A program made the position numbers and the translations under genes. From Butyrivibrio sp. MC2021 (lineage in GTDB: Bacteria > Bacillota > Clostridia > Lachnospirales > Lachnospiraceae), in contig NZ_JHXX01000002.1 in NCBI RefSeq assembly GCF_000621605.1, forward strand, positions 1-64,000: 64,000 nucleotides of DNA. The letters are read 5' to 3'. Below are positions 43,678 to 52,547 of this stretch, in pieces. The stretch's first letter is position 1. Every line of letters starts with the position of its first letter. The notes beneath the pieces were generated by a model that saw only the letters and a program-made list of their open reading frames with translations, was not told the DNA's origin and did no database searches.

Positions 43678-44009
43678 CAACCAAATAGCCTTGTTTGCAG
43701 GTCTTTACTTAGTGTACTGTTGTTTTCTTTGTTATAATAGCGCGTCATAGTAGAATCTGAATGACCGGCAGTAGCACGAATCTGGTCCTCCGGCATTCCT
43801 GCTGTACAAGCGTCTCGAATAGCGCCTCGTCTTTGACAGTGAGTAGATAGCGGTTCGATACCTACTTTCTCACAGTATTCTCTGATTTTTTGATTAACAC
43901 GGTTGCCTGAAATAGGAAGCATACCATTTCGAGAACTATTGAAGACATAATGCTTCTGAGCATTTAACATATAAGCTTCTTTTAGAATACTTAGAGCCTT
44001 ATGACGACA
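43677..44009 (-). pseudogene. Tyrosine recombinase (integrase) remnant, C-terminal half
   Basis: The open frame (about 110 codons from 44009) reads CRHKALSILKEAYMLNAQKH and ends with the catalytic region of a phage-type integrase. HxxR is in STHCQRRGAIRDA, the second His in TAGHSDSTM, and the nucleophile Tyr follows in TRYYNKEN. The first catalytic Arg and the arm- and core-binding N-terminal domains are missing. A TGA closes the frame at 44010-44012, and the bases beyond carry only a 28-codon open frame in another phase. Pointing toward a tRNA gene is the normal orientation of an integrase beside its attachment site, so this is the scar of an integrative element. Confidence 0.75.
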
Positions 44010-44200
44010 TCAGCAGATATAATATTAGCAAATTCTGGAGAAGTTTTATACTCTATACGTTTTCTCTCTAAGGTCATGATGTGTCTTCATTTTTTTGCTG
44101 TCTTTCTATAAATAAAAATAGCAGTTATGCTTTTTTTTATGCGGATTTGCTTTCTTTTTCCGGCATTTTAACGATTGATTATTAATTGTGCAAGATTATA

Positions 44201-44253
44201 TTGACAACAATCGTAAATTATGAGAATATGGATGAGCGTTAGCAAATGCTAAC
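44201..44253 (+). promoter_or_regulatory. Promoter and palindromic operator of the iron-uptake operon
   Basis: TTGACA at 44201 and GAATAT at 44224 (17-base spacer; weak -10). Downstream, GTTAGCA-AA-TGCTAAC (44238-44253) is a perfect 7-bp palindrome placed to block transcription start. Its TTAG...CTAA ends recall DtxR-type iron-repressor sites. No regulator gene is adjacent. The stretch from 44010 to 44200 is AT-rich with nothing else I can identify. Confidence 0.55.
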
Positions 44254-44270
44254 ATGAGAGGAGCTTATTC

Positions 44271-45386
44271 ATGAAGAATAAATTATTATCTACAATTATG
44301 GCAGCAGTTATGGGTTTATCAGTAGTGGCTTGCGGAGCTTCAAATGAGACACAGACTGCCTCAAATTCAGTTAATACAGAGACAGAAGTAAATTCAGAAA
44401 CAGAGGTAAACTCAGAGACAGCTGAGGGTAAGGCGACAGAGGATGCTTCTACAGACGAGATTTCAGCATCTGAGGATGTTTTCCCGCTCACTATCACACA
44501 CGGCCTTGGCGAGACTGTTATTGAGTCAAAGCCTGAGAATGTTGTGGCAATTGCGTGGGGCAACCCCGATGTACCTCTTGCTCTTGGAGTTATGCCGGTT
44601 GGAATTTCAGAGGCCAATTTTGGACCAAGAGATGAGAATGGACTTCTTGCATGGACTGCCAAGGCTTTTGAGGATGCAGGAGTAAAGCCGAATGTATTTG
44701 ATGATACAGACGGATGGGATTATGAGGCAATTTCAGATTGTGCTCCTGATGTTATCCTTGCAGCTTATTCAGGACTTAGTCAGGAAGAGTATGACAGATT
44801 ATCAGAGATAGCACCTGTTGTTGCTTATCCTGAGATTGCATGGTCCACAACATGGCAGGAAGAGACAGTAAATGATGCCATTGCACTTGGCATGGAGAAA
44901 GAGGGCAGAGCACTGGTTGAAGATACAGAGAAGCTCATTGCTGATAAACTTTCTCAGTATCCCGAGCTCGAAGGCAAGAGAGTTGCTTTCTTCTGGCTTT
45001 CAGAGGATGACCTTGGAACCTTCTACATTTACACAAGCAATGATCCAAGAGCTGCCTTCCTTTCAGACCTTGGATTTGTAACACCTGACAGCGTAAAGAG
45101 CCTTATCACAAGTGATCAGGATTTCTCAATCACAGTAAGTGCTGAGAATGCAGATCTTTTGACTGATGTAGATATCATCATCACTTACGGAACAGAGTCA
45201 CTTGTAGATGCAATGCAGGCCGACGGAAGATTTGCAAACATTCCGGCTGTAAAGAACGGAGCATTTGTGCTTCTCGATTCAAATGATGTTCTTGCAGCAG
45301 CCAGCACACCAACAGTTCTTTCCATTCCTTATGCAATTGATGACTATTTGAAAGCGCTTAATGATGCAGCAGAAAAAATTCAGTAA
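44271..45386 (+). CDS. Iron-siderophore ABC transporter substrate-binding lipoprotein
   Basis: A 371-residue lipoprotein of the FepB/FhuD (cluster 8) class. The signal ends in the lipobox LSVVAC (Cys21), followed by a Thr/Glu/Ser-rich linker to about residue 65. The two lobes joined by a rigid helix show VVAIAWGNPDVPLALGV, CAPDVILAAYSGLSQEEY and ADLLTDVDIIITYG. It captures ferric siderophore at the cell surface for the permeases that follow. GAGAGG precedes the ATG. The 3' end overlaps the first permease gene by 26 bases. A palindrome upstream suggests repression by metal. Confidence 0.9.
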   Translation: MKNKLLSTIMAAVMGLSVVACGASNETQTASNSVNTETEVNSETEVNSETAEGKATEDASTDEISASEDVFPLTITHGLGETVIESKPENVVAIAWGNPDVPLALGVMPVGISEANFGPRDENGLLAWTAKAFEDAGVKPNVFDDTDGWDYEAISDCAPDVILAAYSGLSQEEYDRLSEIAPVVAYPEIAWSTTWQEETVNDAIALGMEKEGRALVEDTEKLIADKLSQYPELEGKRVAFFWLSEDDLGTFYIYTSNDPRAAFLSDLGFVTPDSVKSLITSDQDFSITVSAENADLLTDVDIIITYGTESLVDAMQADGRFANIPAVKNGAFVLLDSNDVLAAASTPTVLSIPYAIDDYLKALNDAAEKIQ

Positions 45387-46377
45387 TTACAAGTTAATAA
45401 CAGGGCTGGTGGTGGAGATCGCCTTCGTGCTTTTGGGAGTTTTTCTCTCAATATCCTATGGCAGCAAGAGCATTCCTTTTTCGGATGTGACGGGCTTTTT
45501 TACAGGGGCACTTACAGATGACTTCACTTCAGCAGTTATCTCAGCCAGAATACCCAGAACAGTTTTTGGGCTTCTGGCTGGTGCTGCGCTCGGGGTATCC
45601 GGAGCACTGATGCAGGCTATCACCAGGAACCCTATTGCTGACCCAAGTATCCTGGGAGTCAATACCGGAGCTTCACTTCTTGTGGTAATCGGCATAGCAT
45701 GTCTTAATATTTCTTCCGGAATAAAGCTTATCGGACTTTCTTTTACGGGGGCTATAATTACAGCTCTTTTTGTATATGGAATCGCATCTGTGGGCTATGG
45801 CGGTGCAAACTCGATAAAACTTGCCCTGGCGGGAGCTGCGGTATCAACAGCTCTTGGAGCGCTGGTAAACACCATTATGCTTCCTGATTCACAGGTCATG
45901 AAGGAGTTCAGATTCTGGCAGGTGGGCAGCATAAGCGGAGCTACCTGGGATGATGTAAGGCTCCTTATTCCGTTTTTTGTTGTCGGTGCAGGTTGTGCAC
46001 TTCTTTGCGCATCCCCTTTAAATGCACTGGCTCTTGGAGATGAGATGGCTGTATCCCTTGGGGTAAAGGTTGGACAGATAAGGCTGTTTACTGCGTTTGC
46101 AGGAGTGCTTTTATGCGCGTCAGTTACAGCTCTTGCAGGACCTATCGGCTTTGTGGGACTTATGCTTCCACATGTTTGCAGGCAGCTTTTTGACAATGAT
46201 CTGAGAATAATAATTCCAATGTCCATGATCGGAGGAGCAGGTCTTTTAACCTTTTCCGATGTACTTGGAAGAATACTGGGAAGACCCGGGGAGCTTGAGG
46301 TTGGAATTATTACTGCAATAGTCGGCGCTCCGGTATTTATCTGGATCGTTTGGAAGACAAAGGCAAAGGGTATATGA
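45361..46377 (+). CDS. FecCD-family siderophore ABC transporter permease
   Basis: A 338-residue permease with nine or ten membrane segments. RIPRTVFGLLAGAALGVSGA, then LMQAITRNPIADPSILGVNT, is the hallmark of the FecCD/BtuC family. LAGPIGFVGLMLPHVCRQL is the cytoplasmic loop that contacts the ATPase. The start overlaps the lipoprotein gene by 26 bases; a second ATG follows immediately and is equally possible. The last bases overlap the second permease gene (ATGA). Confidence 0.9.
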   Translation: MMQQKKFSNYKLITGLVVEIAFVLLGVFLSISYGSKSIPFSDVTGFFTGALTDDFTSAVISARIPRTVFGLLAGAALGVSGALMQAITRNPIADPSILGVNTGASLLVVIGIACLNISSGIKLIGLSFTGAIITALFVYGIASVGYGGANSIKLALAGAAVSTALGALVNTIMLPDSQVMKEFRFWQVGSISGATWDDVRLLIPFFVVGAGCALLCASPLNALALGDEMAVSLGVKVGQIRLFTAFAGVLLCASVTALAGPIGFVGLMLPHVCRQLFDNDLRIIIPMSMIGGAGLLTFSDVLGRILGRPGELEVGIITAIVGAPVFIWIVWKTKAKGI

Positions 46378-47408
46378 CAAATTCAATAGATAATGATTTA
46401 AGAAAAATATATAAAAAGCATGACGTTCAGAACGCCTTTTGCATCGTGGCTCTTGTTGTCATCATCGGCATCCTTTCAGTGTTTATGATGACTCTTGGCA
46501 ATACTGATTATTCGTTAAAAGAGGTGTTTGGATACCTGTTTAGTAATGAAACAAAAGGAGCTGCATATACCATAAAAACCTTGAGGCTTCCAAGAATGCT
46601 GGTAGGCGGTTTTGCGGGATTTGCTTTTGGCATTTCAGGATTTACTTTTCAAAATCTGTTAAGAAATCCTCTTGCTTCTCCGGATATTATAGGAGTTACG
46701 GCAGGATCCTCTGCGGCAGCTGTTTTCTGCATTCTGATCCTTGGAATAAGCGGCGCGGCTGCTTCCTTTTTTGCCGTGGCAGCAGGACTTATCATAACTA
46801 CACTGATATTCCTTTTATCAGGAAAAGGACATGCATTCTCAAGCAGGATGATCCTCATAGGAATCGGAATGCAGGCGGTTTTGAATGCACTGATATCATG
46901 GATGCTGCTGGTGGGCTCAGAGTATGATGTAGGAACTGCGCTCAGATGGCTTCGCGGAAGTCTTAATCTTGTGCAGATGAGTGATGTGCCGGTAATTGTG
47001 ACAGTGACTGTTATTTGCAGCGGACTGCTTCTTATATGTAACAGATACCTTCGTATGATGCAGCTTGGTGACGAATATGCAACGACACTCGGAGTACCGA
47101 TGACAGCAGTAAGAGTATGCTGTATGGTCTGCGCGCTTGTGCTTAGTGCAACAGCGACAGCTGCCACAGGCCCGATCGCATCGGTTGCATTCTTATCAGG
47201 GCCGATTGCCCAGAAATGCACCAGGAACGGCAAAAATGCCATGGCTGTTGCAGGCCTTGTGGGAACGATACTTGTTTTTGCATCAGAACTTGTCAGCAAG
47301 AACGTTTTTGAGACGAAGTACCCTGTTGGTGTTATAACAGGACTTTTAGGGGCACCGTATCTTCTTTTGTTACTGCTAAACCTGAACAGAAAGGGAGAAA
47401 AGATCTAA
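46374..47408 (+). CDS. FecCD-family siderophore ABC transporter permease
   Basis: The second, 344-residue FecCD permease, likely to pair with the first as a heterodimer. LRLPRMLVGGFAGFAFGISG, then FTFQNLLRNPLASPDIIGVT, is the family signature. TATGPIASVAFLSGPIAQKC is the ATPase-contact loop. The ATG overlaps the preceding stop by 4 bases, which fixes the start over an in-frame ATG 24 bases upstream. It ends one base into the ATPase gene. Confidence 0.9.
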   Translation: MTNSIDNDLRKIYKKHDVQNAFCIVALVVIIGILSVFMMTLGNTDYSLKEVFGYLFSNETKGAAYTIKTLRLPRMLVGGFAGFAFGISGFTFQNLLRNPLASPDIIGVTAGSSAAAVFCILILGISGAAASFFAVAAGLIITTLIFLLSGKGHAFSSRMILIGIGMQAVLNALISWMLLVGSEYDVGTALRWLRGSLNLVQMSDVPVIVTVTVICSGLLLICNRYLRMMQLGDEYATTLGVPMTAVRVCCMVCALVLSATATAATGPIASVAFLSGPIAQKCTRNGKNAMAVAGLVGTILVFASELVSKNVFETKYPVGVITGLLGAPYLLLLLLNLNRKGEKI

Positions 47409-48211
47409 TGGATGGATTTGCACTTAGTCATGATTTCTGTGCCAAGAACATCAGCACGGGATATGAAGAAAAACTGATACTTGAGGATATGAACATCACC
47501 ATCCCTGCCGGAAAGTTCAGTGTTTTGATCGGACCAAACGGCTGCGGAAAATCAACTTTATTAAAGAGCTTTGCACGTCTCTTAAAACCAAAGTGCGGAA
47601 ACGTTCTTCTTGACGGAAAATCAATTTACGAACTTCCAACCCAGCACCTGGCAAAGGAGATTGGGCTTCTTCCCCAGTCCCCGATTGTCCCTGCGGGCAT
47701 AACAGTGGCAGACCTGGTTGCGCGAGGAAGATTTCCTTATCAGAATCTTTTCGGGCAGCTGTCAAAGGCTGACTATGAGGCTATTGCCTGCGCTATGGAA
47801 GCAATGGGAATAGCGGAGCTTGCAGATAAGAGTGTGGATTCACTATCCGGCGGCCAGAGGCAGAGAGTATGGATTGCGCTGGTCCTTGCGCAGGACACAG
47901 ATATCCTTCTTCTCGATGAGCCAACCACCTACCTCGACATTGCATATCAGGTAGAGATCCTGGACTGCCTGGCAAAACTTAACAAATTAAAGAAGACCAC
48001 AATAGTGGCCATCCTCCACGACATCAACCTATCCATCAGATATGCTGACCACATCTTCGCTATGAAGAAAGGACAGCTCCTTGCAGAAGGAACTCCAAGA
48101 GACATCATCACAACCGATCTCATGAAAGAAGTCTACAGCATGGAGAGCTCCATCATCACCGATCCCGAAACCGGAGACCCCTACGTCATCCCAAGGAGCA
48201 AAGCCGGCTGA
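47408..48211 (+). CDS. Siderophore ABC transporter ATP-binding protein (FepC-like)
   Basis: A 267-residue ATPase. Walker A is IGPNGCGKSTLL (about 42-53), the Q-loop is LLPQSPIVP, the ABC signature is DSLSGGQRQRVWIA, Walker B is LLLDEPTTYLD and the switch His is in ILHDINLSIRYADH. All catalytic residues are intact. It powers the two FecCD permeases. The start overlaps the second permease stop by one base. The stop overlaps a 23-codon reading frame. Confidence 0.93.
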   Translation: MDGFALSHDFCAKNISTGYEEKLILEDMNITIPAGKFSVLIGPNGCGKSTLLKSFARLLKPKCGNVLLDGKSIYELPTQHLAKEIGLLPQSPIVPAGITVADLVARGRFPYQNLFGQLSKADYEAIACAMEAMGIAELADKSVDSLSGGQRQRVWIALVLAQDTDILLLDEPTTYLDIAYQVEILDCLAKLNKLKKTTIVAILHDINLSIRYADHIFAMKKGQLLAEGTPRDIITTDLMKEVYSMESSIITDPETGDPYVIPRSKAG

Positions 48212-48282
48212 TGTTCAAAAAAGTAGTGCCGTCGCAAGGACAATCATTGGAACTTGCTAAAGAGATAACAGGAGAAGTATGA
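48211..48282 (+). CDS. Possible 23-residue peptide or truncated gene start
   Basis: AAGGAG precedes an ATG that overlaps the ATPase stop. The frame encodes MFKKVVPSQGQSLELAKEIT and three more residues, then TGA. The well-placed ribosome site suggests that translation once continued here into a further gene of the iron operon. It may be a cut-off gene start left when the rhamnosidase gene came in. I do not recognise the peptide. Confidence 0.35.
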   Translation: MFKKVVPSQGQSLELAKEITGEV

Positions 48283-48306
48283 TGCTACTTGGGAGGACAT
48301 TAAAAG

Positions 48307-50475
48307 ATGAACGCAAAATGGATATGGAAACAGGGCAAAAACGGTGAAAACACATGGATGGATCTTGTAAAGAGATTCACGCTTGAAGGCGCACCGGAAA
48401 GGGCTATAGCGCAGATAGCTGCCGATTCAAAGTATTGGCTCTATATAAACGGTGAAATGGTCGTAATCGAGGGCGGCATCAAGCGCGGGCCGTCAAGGAA
48501 CTCTACATATTATGATGAGGTGGATATTACAAGGCATCTTAGTGATGGTGAAAATACGATTGCCGTGCTTGTGTGGCATTTCGGTCAGCAAGGCTTTTCT
48601 CACTATTCAAGCGGTATGGGCGGACTGCTGTTTGAAGCGGATATTGACGGCATGATCGTATCGTCGGACAGCTCGTGGAAAATCATGAAGGATCCCGCGT
48701 ATGTTGTGGCGGACGAAAATGACCTCAAGGCGAATTTCAGGCTTCCGGAATCAAACATATATTATGACGCATCAAGGGCTTTGGGAGAATGGTATATGCC
48801 ATCGTTCGATACAAGCGATTGGGATAATGCCGATGTTGTCGGTAACGCTGGCACGGATGCGTGGGGCGAGCTAAGAAAGCGTATCATTCCACAGTTTAAG
48901 GACTACGGTATTGAGGACTACATAAACAGCGCCGATTATACAGGGTTTACTGCCACAAAGGACACTGTGCTTGAAATGCGTTTGCCGTATAACGCGCAGA
49001 TAACTCCGTATCTGAAGGTTACAGCACCTGAGGGGAAACGAATAGATATCAAGGCTGATAATTATATCGATACCTTATACGATACGCAAAGCATTATGGC
49101 AGTTTATTATACAAAAAATGGAGAGCAGGAATACGAATCGCCAGGCTGGATAAACGGTGAAAAAATGTATTACAGCATTCCCGCAGGTGTTACGGTGCAT
49201 GAGCTGAAATACCGCGAAACGGGCTATGACACGGAATTTGCAGGCAACTTTGAGTGTGATGATGAATTTTTAAACAAGCTATGGCAGAAATCGCTCCGCA
49301 CGCTTTATATCACTATGCGCGACAACTTTATGGACTGCCCCGACAGAGAACGTGCGCAGTGGTGGGGAGATGTCAATGTAGAAATGCAGATGATGATGTA
49401 CTCCCTTGACGAAAAGGCTCTTTTGCTCTACAAGAAGGGTGTGGACGAAATGGCGGGCTGGGCGGAGGATAGTGGCTATATGCTTACGGTGGTTCCGTCA
49501 GGAAAGAATCAGTTTGAGCTGCCTCTGCAAAACCTCGCGGGAATATGGGGCTTTTGGTATTACTATGAATATACGGGTGATAAAACAGTACCCGAGCGTG
49601 CATACAATATGTCAAAAGATTATCTTTTAAGCTATGCTATGAAGAACGGTCTTGTAGAACATAAAACCGGCAGCTGGGACTGGCCGGACTGGGGCGACAA
49701 TGCCGATATCGCTCCTATGGAAAACGCATGGTACTATATGGCGCTCACTGCCTGCCGCAGCATGACGGAGCTGCTCGGATACAGCTCTGACCTTCCGCTG
49801 TATGATGAGCGCCTTGAAAGCATAAGGGCAAATTTTGACCTTATGTTTTGGAAGGACGGTCATTACTATGACAATACCGAAAACGGCGCACCCGATGACC
49901 GGGCAAACGCGCTTGCCGTTCTGTCAGGACTGGCGGATAAGGATAAATACAGCGATATATTAAAAATATTACTCACGACCGAGAATGCGAGCCCGTATAT
50001 GGAAAAGTATGTGCTTGATGCGCTGTGTAAAATGGGACATATTAAAGAGGCTGTAGACCGCATAAAAAAGCGTTATAAGGAAATGGTTGAATTTGACTAC
50101 TCCACGCTCTGGGAATACTGGAACAGGGAAGGAACATTAAATCATGCATGGTCGGGTGGTCCGCTTATTACGATGTCAAAGTATATAGCTGGCATCCGTC
50201 CGCTTGAAACGGCGTACAGACGCTTTGAAATAAAGCCATATTTGGGCGGGCTGAAGCATATAAAATGCACCGTTCCGTCGGTTGCCGGAGCTATTGTGCT
50301 TGAAATAGACGCTGGCGCGGCAATAGAAATGCGTGTCAGAATACCCGAAAACACTACCGCTGAAGTATATCTGCCGCTAATAAACAACGAGCTGCCCCAA
50401 AATACGGAGCTTGAATTTACCGTTTTGGACGGTTACGCGCGATTCATCCTCACCGGTGGGGAATACAGATTATGA
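48307..50475 (+). CDS. Alpha-L-rhamnosidase-like glycoside hydrolase (GH78)
   Basis: A 722-residue enzyme expected to release rhamnose from plant glycosides or pectin fragments. The N-terminal jelly roll (about 1-310) begins NAKWIWKQGKNGENTW. The (alpha/alpha)6 barrel follows with the GH78 signature FMDCPDRERAQWWGDVNVEM (from about 341) and WEYWNREGTLNHAWSGGP near 600. A C-terminal beta domain ends the protein. There is no signal peptide, so it works inside the cell on imported sugar. Codon choice differs from its neighbours, with more GCG, CCG and CGC, and no transporter adjoins it. Both fit acquisition by transfer. GGGAGG precedes the ATG. Confidence 0.85.
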   Translation: MNAKWIWKQGKNGENTWMDLVKRFTLEGAPERAIAQIAADSKYWLYINGEMVVIEGGIKRGPSRNSTYYDEVDITRHLSDGENTIAVLVWHFGQQGFSHYSSGMGGLLFEADIDGMIVSSDSSWKIMKDPAYVVADENDLKANFRLPESNIYYDASRALGEWYMPSFDTSDWDNADVVGNAGTDAWGELRKRIIPQFKDYGIEDYINSADYTGFTATKDTVLEMRLPYNAQITPYLKVTAPEGKRIDIKADNYIDTLYDTQSIMAVYYTKNGEQEYESPGWINGEKMYYSIPAGVTVHELKYRETGYDTEFAGNFECDDEFLNKLWQKSLRTLYITMRDNFMDCPDRERAQWWGDVNVEMQMMMYSLDEKALLLYKKGVDEMAGWAEDSGYMLTVVPSGKNQFELPLQNLAGIWGFWYYYEYTGDKTVPERAYNMSKDYLLSYAMKNGLVEHKTGSWDWPDWGDNADIAPMENAWYYMALTACRSMTELLGYSSDLPLYDERLESIRANFDLMFWKDGHYYDNTENGAPDDRANALAVLSGLADKDKYSDILKILLTTENASPYMEKYVLDALCKMGHIKEAVDRIKKRYKEMVEFDYSTLWEYWNREGTLNHAWSGGPLITMSKYIAGIRPLETAYRRFEIKPYLGGLKHIKCTVPSVAGAIVLEIDAGAAIEMRVRIPENTTAEVYLPLINNELPQNTELEFTVLDGYARFILTGGEYRL

Positions 50476-50477
50476 TC

Positions 50478-50500
50478 TAAAAGTTATTTTTTGCCGATAT
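50478..50500 (+). promoter_or_regulatory. Sigma-28-type promoter
   Basis: An exact GCCGATAT at 50493-50500 is the Gram-positive motility sigma factor -10. TAAA begins at 50478, giving a spacer of 11, shorter than the usual 14-16, so the -35 is uncertain. It lies 69 bases before the first coiled-coil gene of the cluster. Confidence 0.6.
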
Positions 50501-50568
50501 ACAAATAGAAAACCATAACTATGCATGGTACATGATAGTGTCAGATTTATCGCAAGTGGAGGTGCTTT

Positions 50569-51612
50569 ATGAGGATACAACAGAACACGGATGTTCAAAT
50601 AAATCCTTTCCAAAATCAGGATAATGTCAGGACTGCTGCAGGTGCGGGAAAAACCGCTCATAAGAGTGGTAATCTGTCCTCAGTATCCGGGGCTAATCTC
50701 AAGGGTGAAAGTCTTGTTCAGCAGAGGCAGGGCCTTGCAAGAAAGCAGGCACTTAAGGTTGTGTCAGATGCTTTTGGCGGCGAGAAGAAGCTGGATGCTC
50801 AGATGCAGGGCATTAAAGATGAGATAAAGCGCCTTCAGGACGAGATCAACGAAAAGACTGCGAACACTATGGAGAATGATGCCAGATTAAAAGAACTCCA
50901 GGAAGCATATGGAATTGATCCGGACAGCGAAGAGAATAATGAGCTTTCAAAACTTGCGTTTAAGATAAATAATTCCAAGGATGGCTTATCTGATGAAGAA
51001 AAAAGCAAAATGTCAGAGTATCAGCAGCAGGCTTTATATTATGTTGCGAAGAATCAGCAGAATTCACTTGATATAGACAGGGCAAAAGCTCAGCAGATGG
51101 GAAATGTTCAGGGCTATGCAGATATGAAAAGAGAACGAGCTAAGTCACAGGATATGCTGAAAGCTCAGGATGAAGCTGAAGATATTATGGAAGCAGCGGG
51201 CGAAGAGGCTATAGCTCTTTTGACGCAGGAAGCAGCTGAGCATGTAGATGAAGAGCAGAAAGAGCGCGAGGAAGAGGCCAAAGAGGCTGCCGAAAAGAAG
51301 AAAGAAGAGAAGAAGGAAGAAGCAAAGAAACTCGAAAAAGAAGCTATGCAGCAGGAAATGATAGAGAATATTAAGGAACACGCTGCAGAGAGTAATAGGA
51401 CCAGTGCTGATACCAAACGAGCCATTGCCAGAAGAGAACGTGCAGAAGCTGACAGTATGGGAGCAGAGGAAGCCCAGAGAACTATTATTTCTGAAGGTGC
51501 ATCTATGGAAGATACGCAGAATGCTGTTAATACTGAGATTACTAATATTCTCAATAAGTTGAGCTTACTTTCAAATGATGTTAAGGGCAGCACTGTTGAC
51601 AGTCAGATATGA
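50569..51612 (+). CDS. Coiled-coil protein of unknown function, first gene of the 50-64 kb cluster
   Basis: A 347-residue soluble protein without signal peptide or membrane segment. The first 50 residues are Asn/Gln/Ser-rich and disordered (RIQQNTDVQINPFQNQDNVR). Residues about 75-105 form a coiled coil (QMQGIKDEIKRLQDEINEK), and residues about 190-300 form a very charged Lys/Glu/Ala helix (HVDEEQKEREEEAKEAAEKK). The C-terminus is again Ser/Thr/Asn-rich. No known family. GTGGAGGTG precedes the ATG. A sigma-28-type -10 lies upstream, so flagellum-linked expression and perhaps export are possible. Confidence 0.75.
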   Translation: MRIQQNTDVQINPFQNQDNVRTAAGAGKTAHKSGNLSSVSGANLKGESLVQQRQGLARKQALKVVSDAFGGEKKLDAQMQGIKDEIKRLQDEINEKTANTMENDARLKELQEAYGIDPDSEENNELSKLAFKINNSKDGLSDEEKSKMSEYQQQALYYVAKNQQNSLDIDRAKAQQMGNVQGYADMKRERAKSQDMLKAQDEAEDIMEAAGEEAIALLTQEAAEHVDEEQKEREEEAKEAAEKKKEEKKEEAKKLEKEAMQQEMIENIKEHAAESNRTSADTKRAIARRERAEADSMGAEEAQRTIISEGASMEDTQNAVNTEITNILNKLSLLSNDVKGSTVDSQI

Positions 51613-51617
51613 TGAAT

Positions 51618-51653
51618 TGTCCATTCATTACAATAATATGTCCATTCATGACA
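51618..51653 (+). promoter_or_regulatory. LytTR-type direct-repeat operator (site 1)
   Basis: TGTCCATTCATTACA (51618-51632) and TGTCCATTCATGACA (51639-51653) repeat with a 21-base period. The spacing of two helical turns and the direct orientation match operators of AgrA/LytTR regulators. A TATGAT follows at 51676. The LytTR gene starts 126 bases downstream, so autoregulation is likely. Confidence 0.65.
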
Positions 51654-51706
51654 TGAATATATAAAGACTAATCTTTATGATGATATGATAAATACAGGGT
51701 AATGGT

Positions 51707-51743
51707 AAAAATGCTTACATGGAGGTCCGTGCTAAGCATTTTT
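51707..51743 (+). terminator. Long hairpin with T-tract, terminator or attenuator before the LytTR gene
   Basis: AAAAATGCTTA-CATGGA pairs with TCCGTG-TAAGCATTTTT (17 bp with a G-U pair and one unpaired C, 2-base loop). It can end the coiled-coil gene's transcript. Because the LytTR operator and a -10 lie before it, it may also attenuate transcription of the two-component genes. Confidence 0.7.
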
Positions 51744-51779
51744 ATGTTTTAGGGCGAATTCGAGTTGAGGAAAACGTAA

Positions 51780-52547
51780 ATGGATAAATATCGTTTTGCA
51801 GTTTGTGATGACGAGGAAGCTATACGAAACCTGATTGCCGGATGGCTTTCGAAAAGTCCATACGAAGCAGAGATAAAAGAATATGATTCCGGGGAAGAAC
51901 TGATAAGGGACATAGATGCAGGAGTAAAGTTTGATATCCTTTTCTTGGATATTGCTATGGGTGGAACTGATGGCATTGATACAGCCAGAGAACTGGGAAT
52001 GAGAGTAGAGAAAAATGGTAGGAGTATGCGTGCTTCCAGGCCACTAATAATATATGTTACAGGGATTCCGGACAGAATGGGAGATGCGTTCGGCGTCAAG
52101 GCTTATGACTATTTGCTAAAGCCGGTTTCTCAGCCAGTATTTGAAGGGGAACTTAGGAGAGCCGTTGAAGAATTGAAAAGACTTGATGCGCAGCTTGTAT
52201 GTGAAACAAGATATGAAGATGCTCAGATTGAACAGTATATTGTAGTTCAGGCAGGCAGAGACACACTAAATTTAAAATACAGAGATGTTATTTATATTGA
52301 GAGCAACGGAAGAAAATCAATTATCCACAGTGAGGGAAATGCTTATGATGTGTATAAGCAGATGTCTGAATTTGAAAACGAATTAGGGAAAATGTTCTTT
52401 AGGATCCATAGAGGATATCTTGTTAATATGCAGCATATTAAAGGATATTCAAGGACAGAGGTATACATGGATAATGGAGAGTCTCTTATTATTTCAAAAT
52501 ACAAGTATGGGGAATTTATAAAAGCATATATGAATTTTTTAGCCTGA
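51780..52547 (+). CDS. LytTR response regulator (AgrA-like)
   Basis: A 255-residue regulator. The receiver (1-125) has AVCDDEEAIRNLIAGW, phospho-Asp in LFLDIAMGGTDGIDTA and the conserved Lys in YLLKPV. The LytTR DNA-binding domain (about 155-252) shows VIYIESNGRKSIIHSE, FFRIHRGYLVNMQHI and LIISKYKYGEFIKAY. It should bind paired direct repeats; two such sites flank this two-component unit. GAGG lies 10 bases before the ATG. The kinase gene starts immediately after the stop. Confidence 0.92.
   Translation: MDKYRFAVCDDEEAIRNLIAGWLSKSPYEAEIKEYDSGEELIRDIDAGVKFDILFLDIAMGGTDGIDTARELGMRVEKNGRSMRASRPLIIYVTGIPDRMGDAFGVKAYDYLLKPVSQPVFEGELRRAVEELKRLDAQLVCETRYEDAQIEQYIVVQAGRDTLNLKYRDVIYIESNGRKSIIHSEGNAYDVYKQMSEFENELGKMFFRIHRGYLVNMQHIKGYSRTEVYMDNGESLIISKYKYGEFIKAYMNFLA

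Noticed and set aside
43457..43750. Plus-strand frame of 97 codons across the tRNA
   Set aside because: It runs through a tRNA and its terminator, so it cannot be a real coding region.
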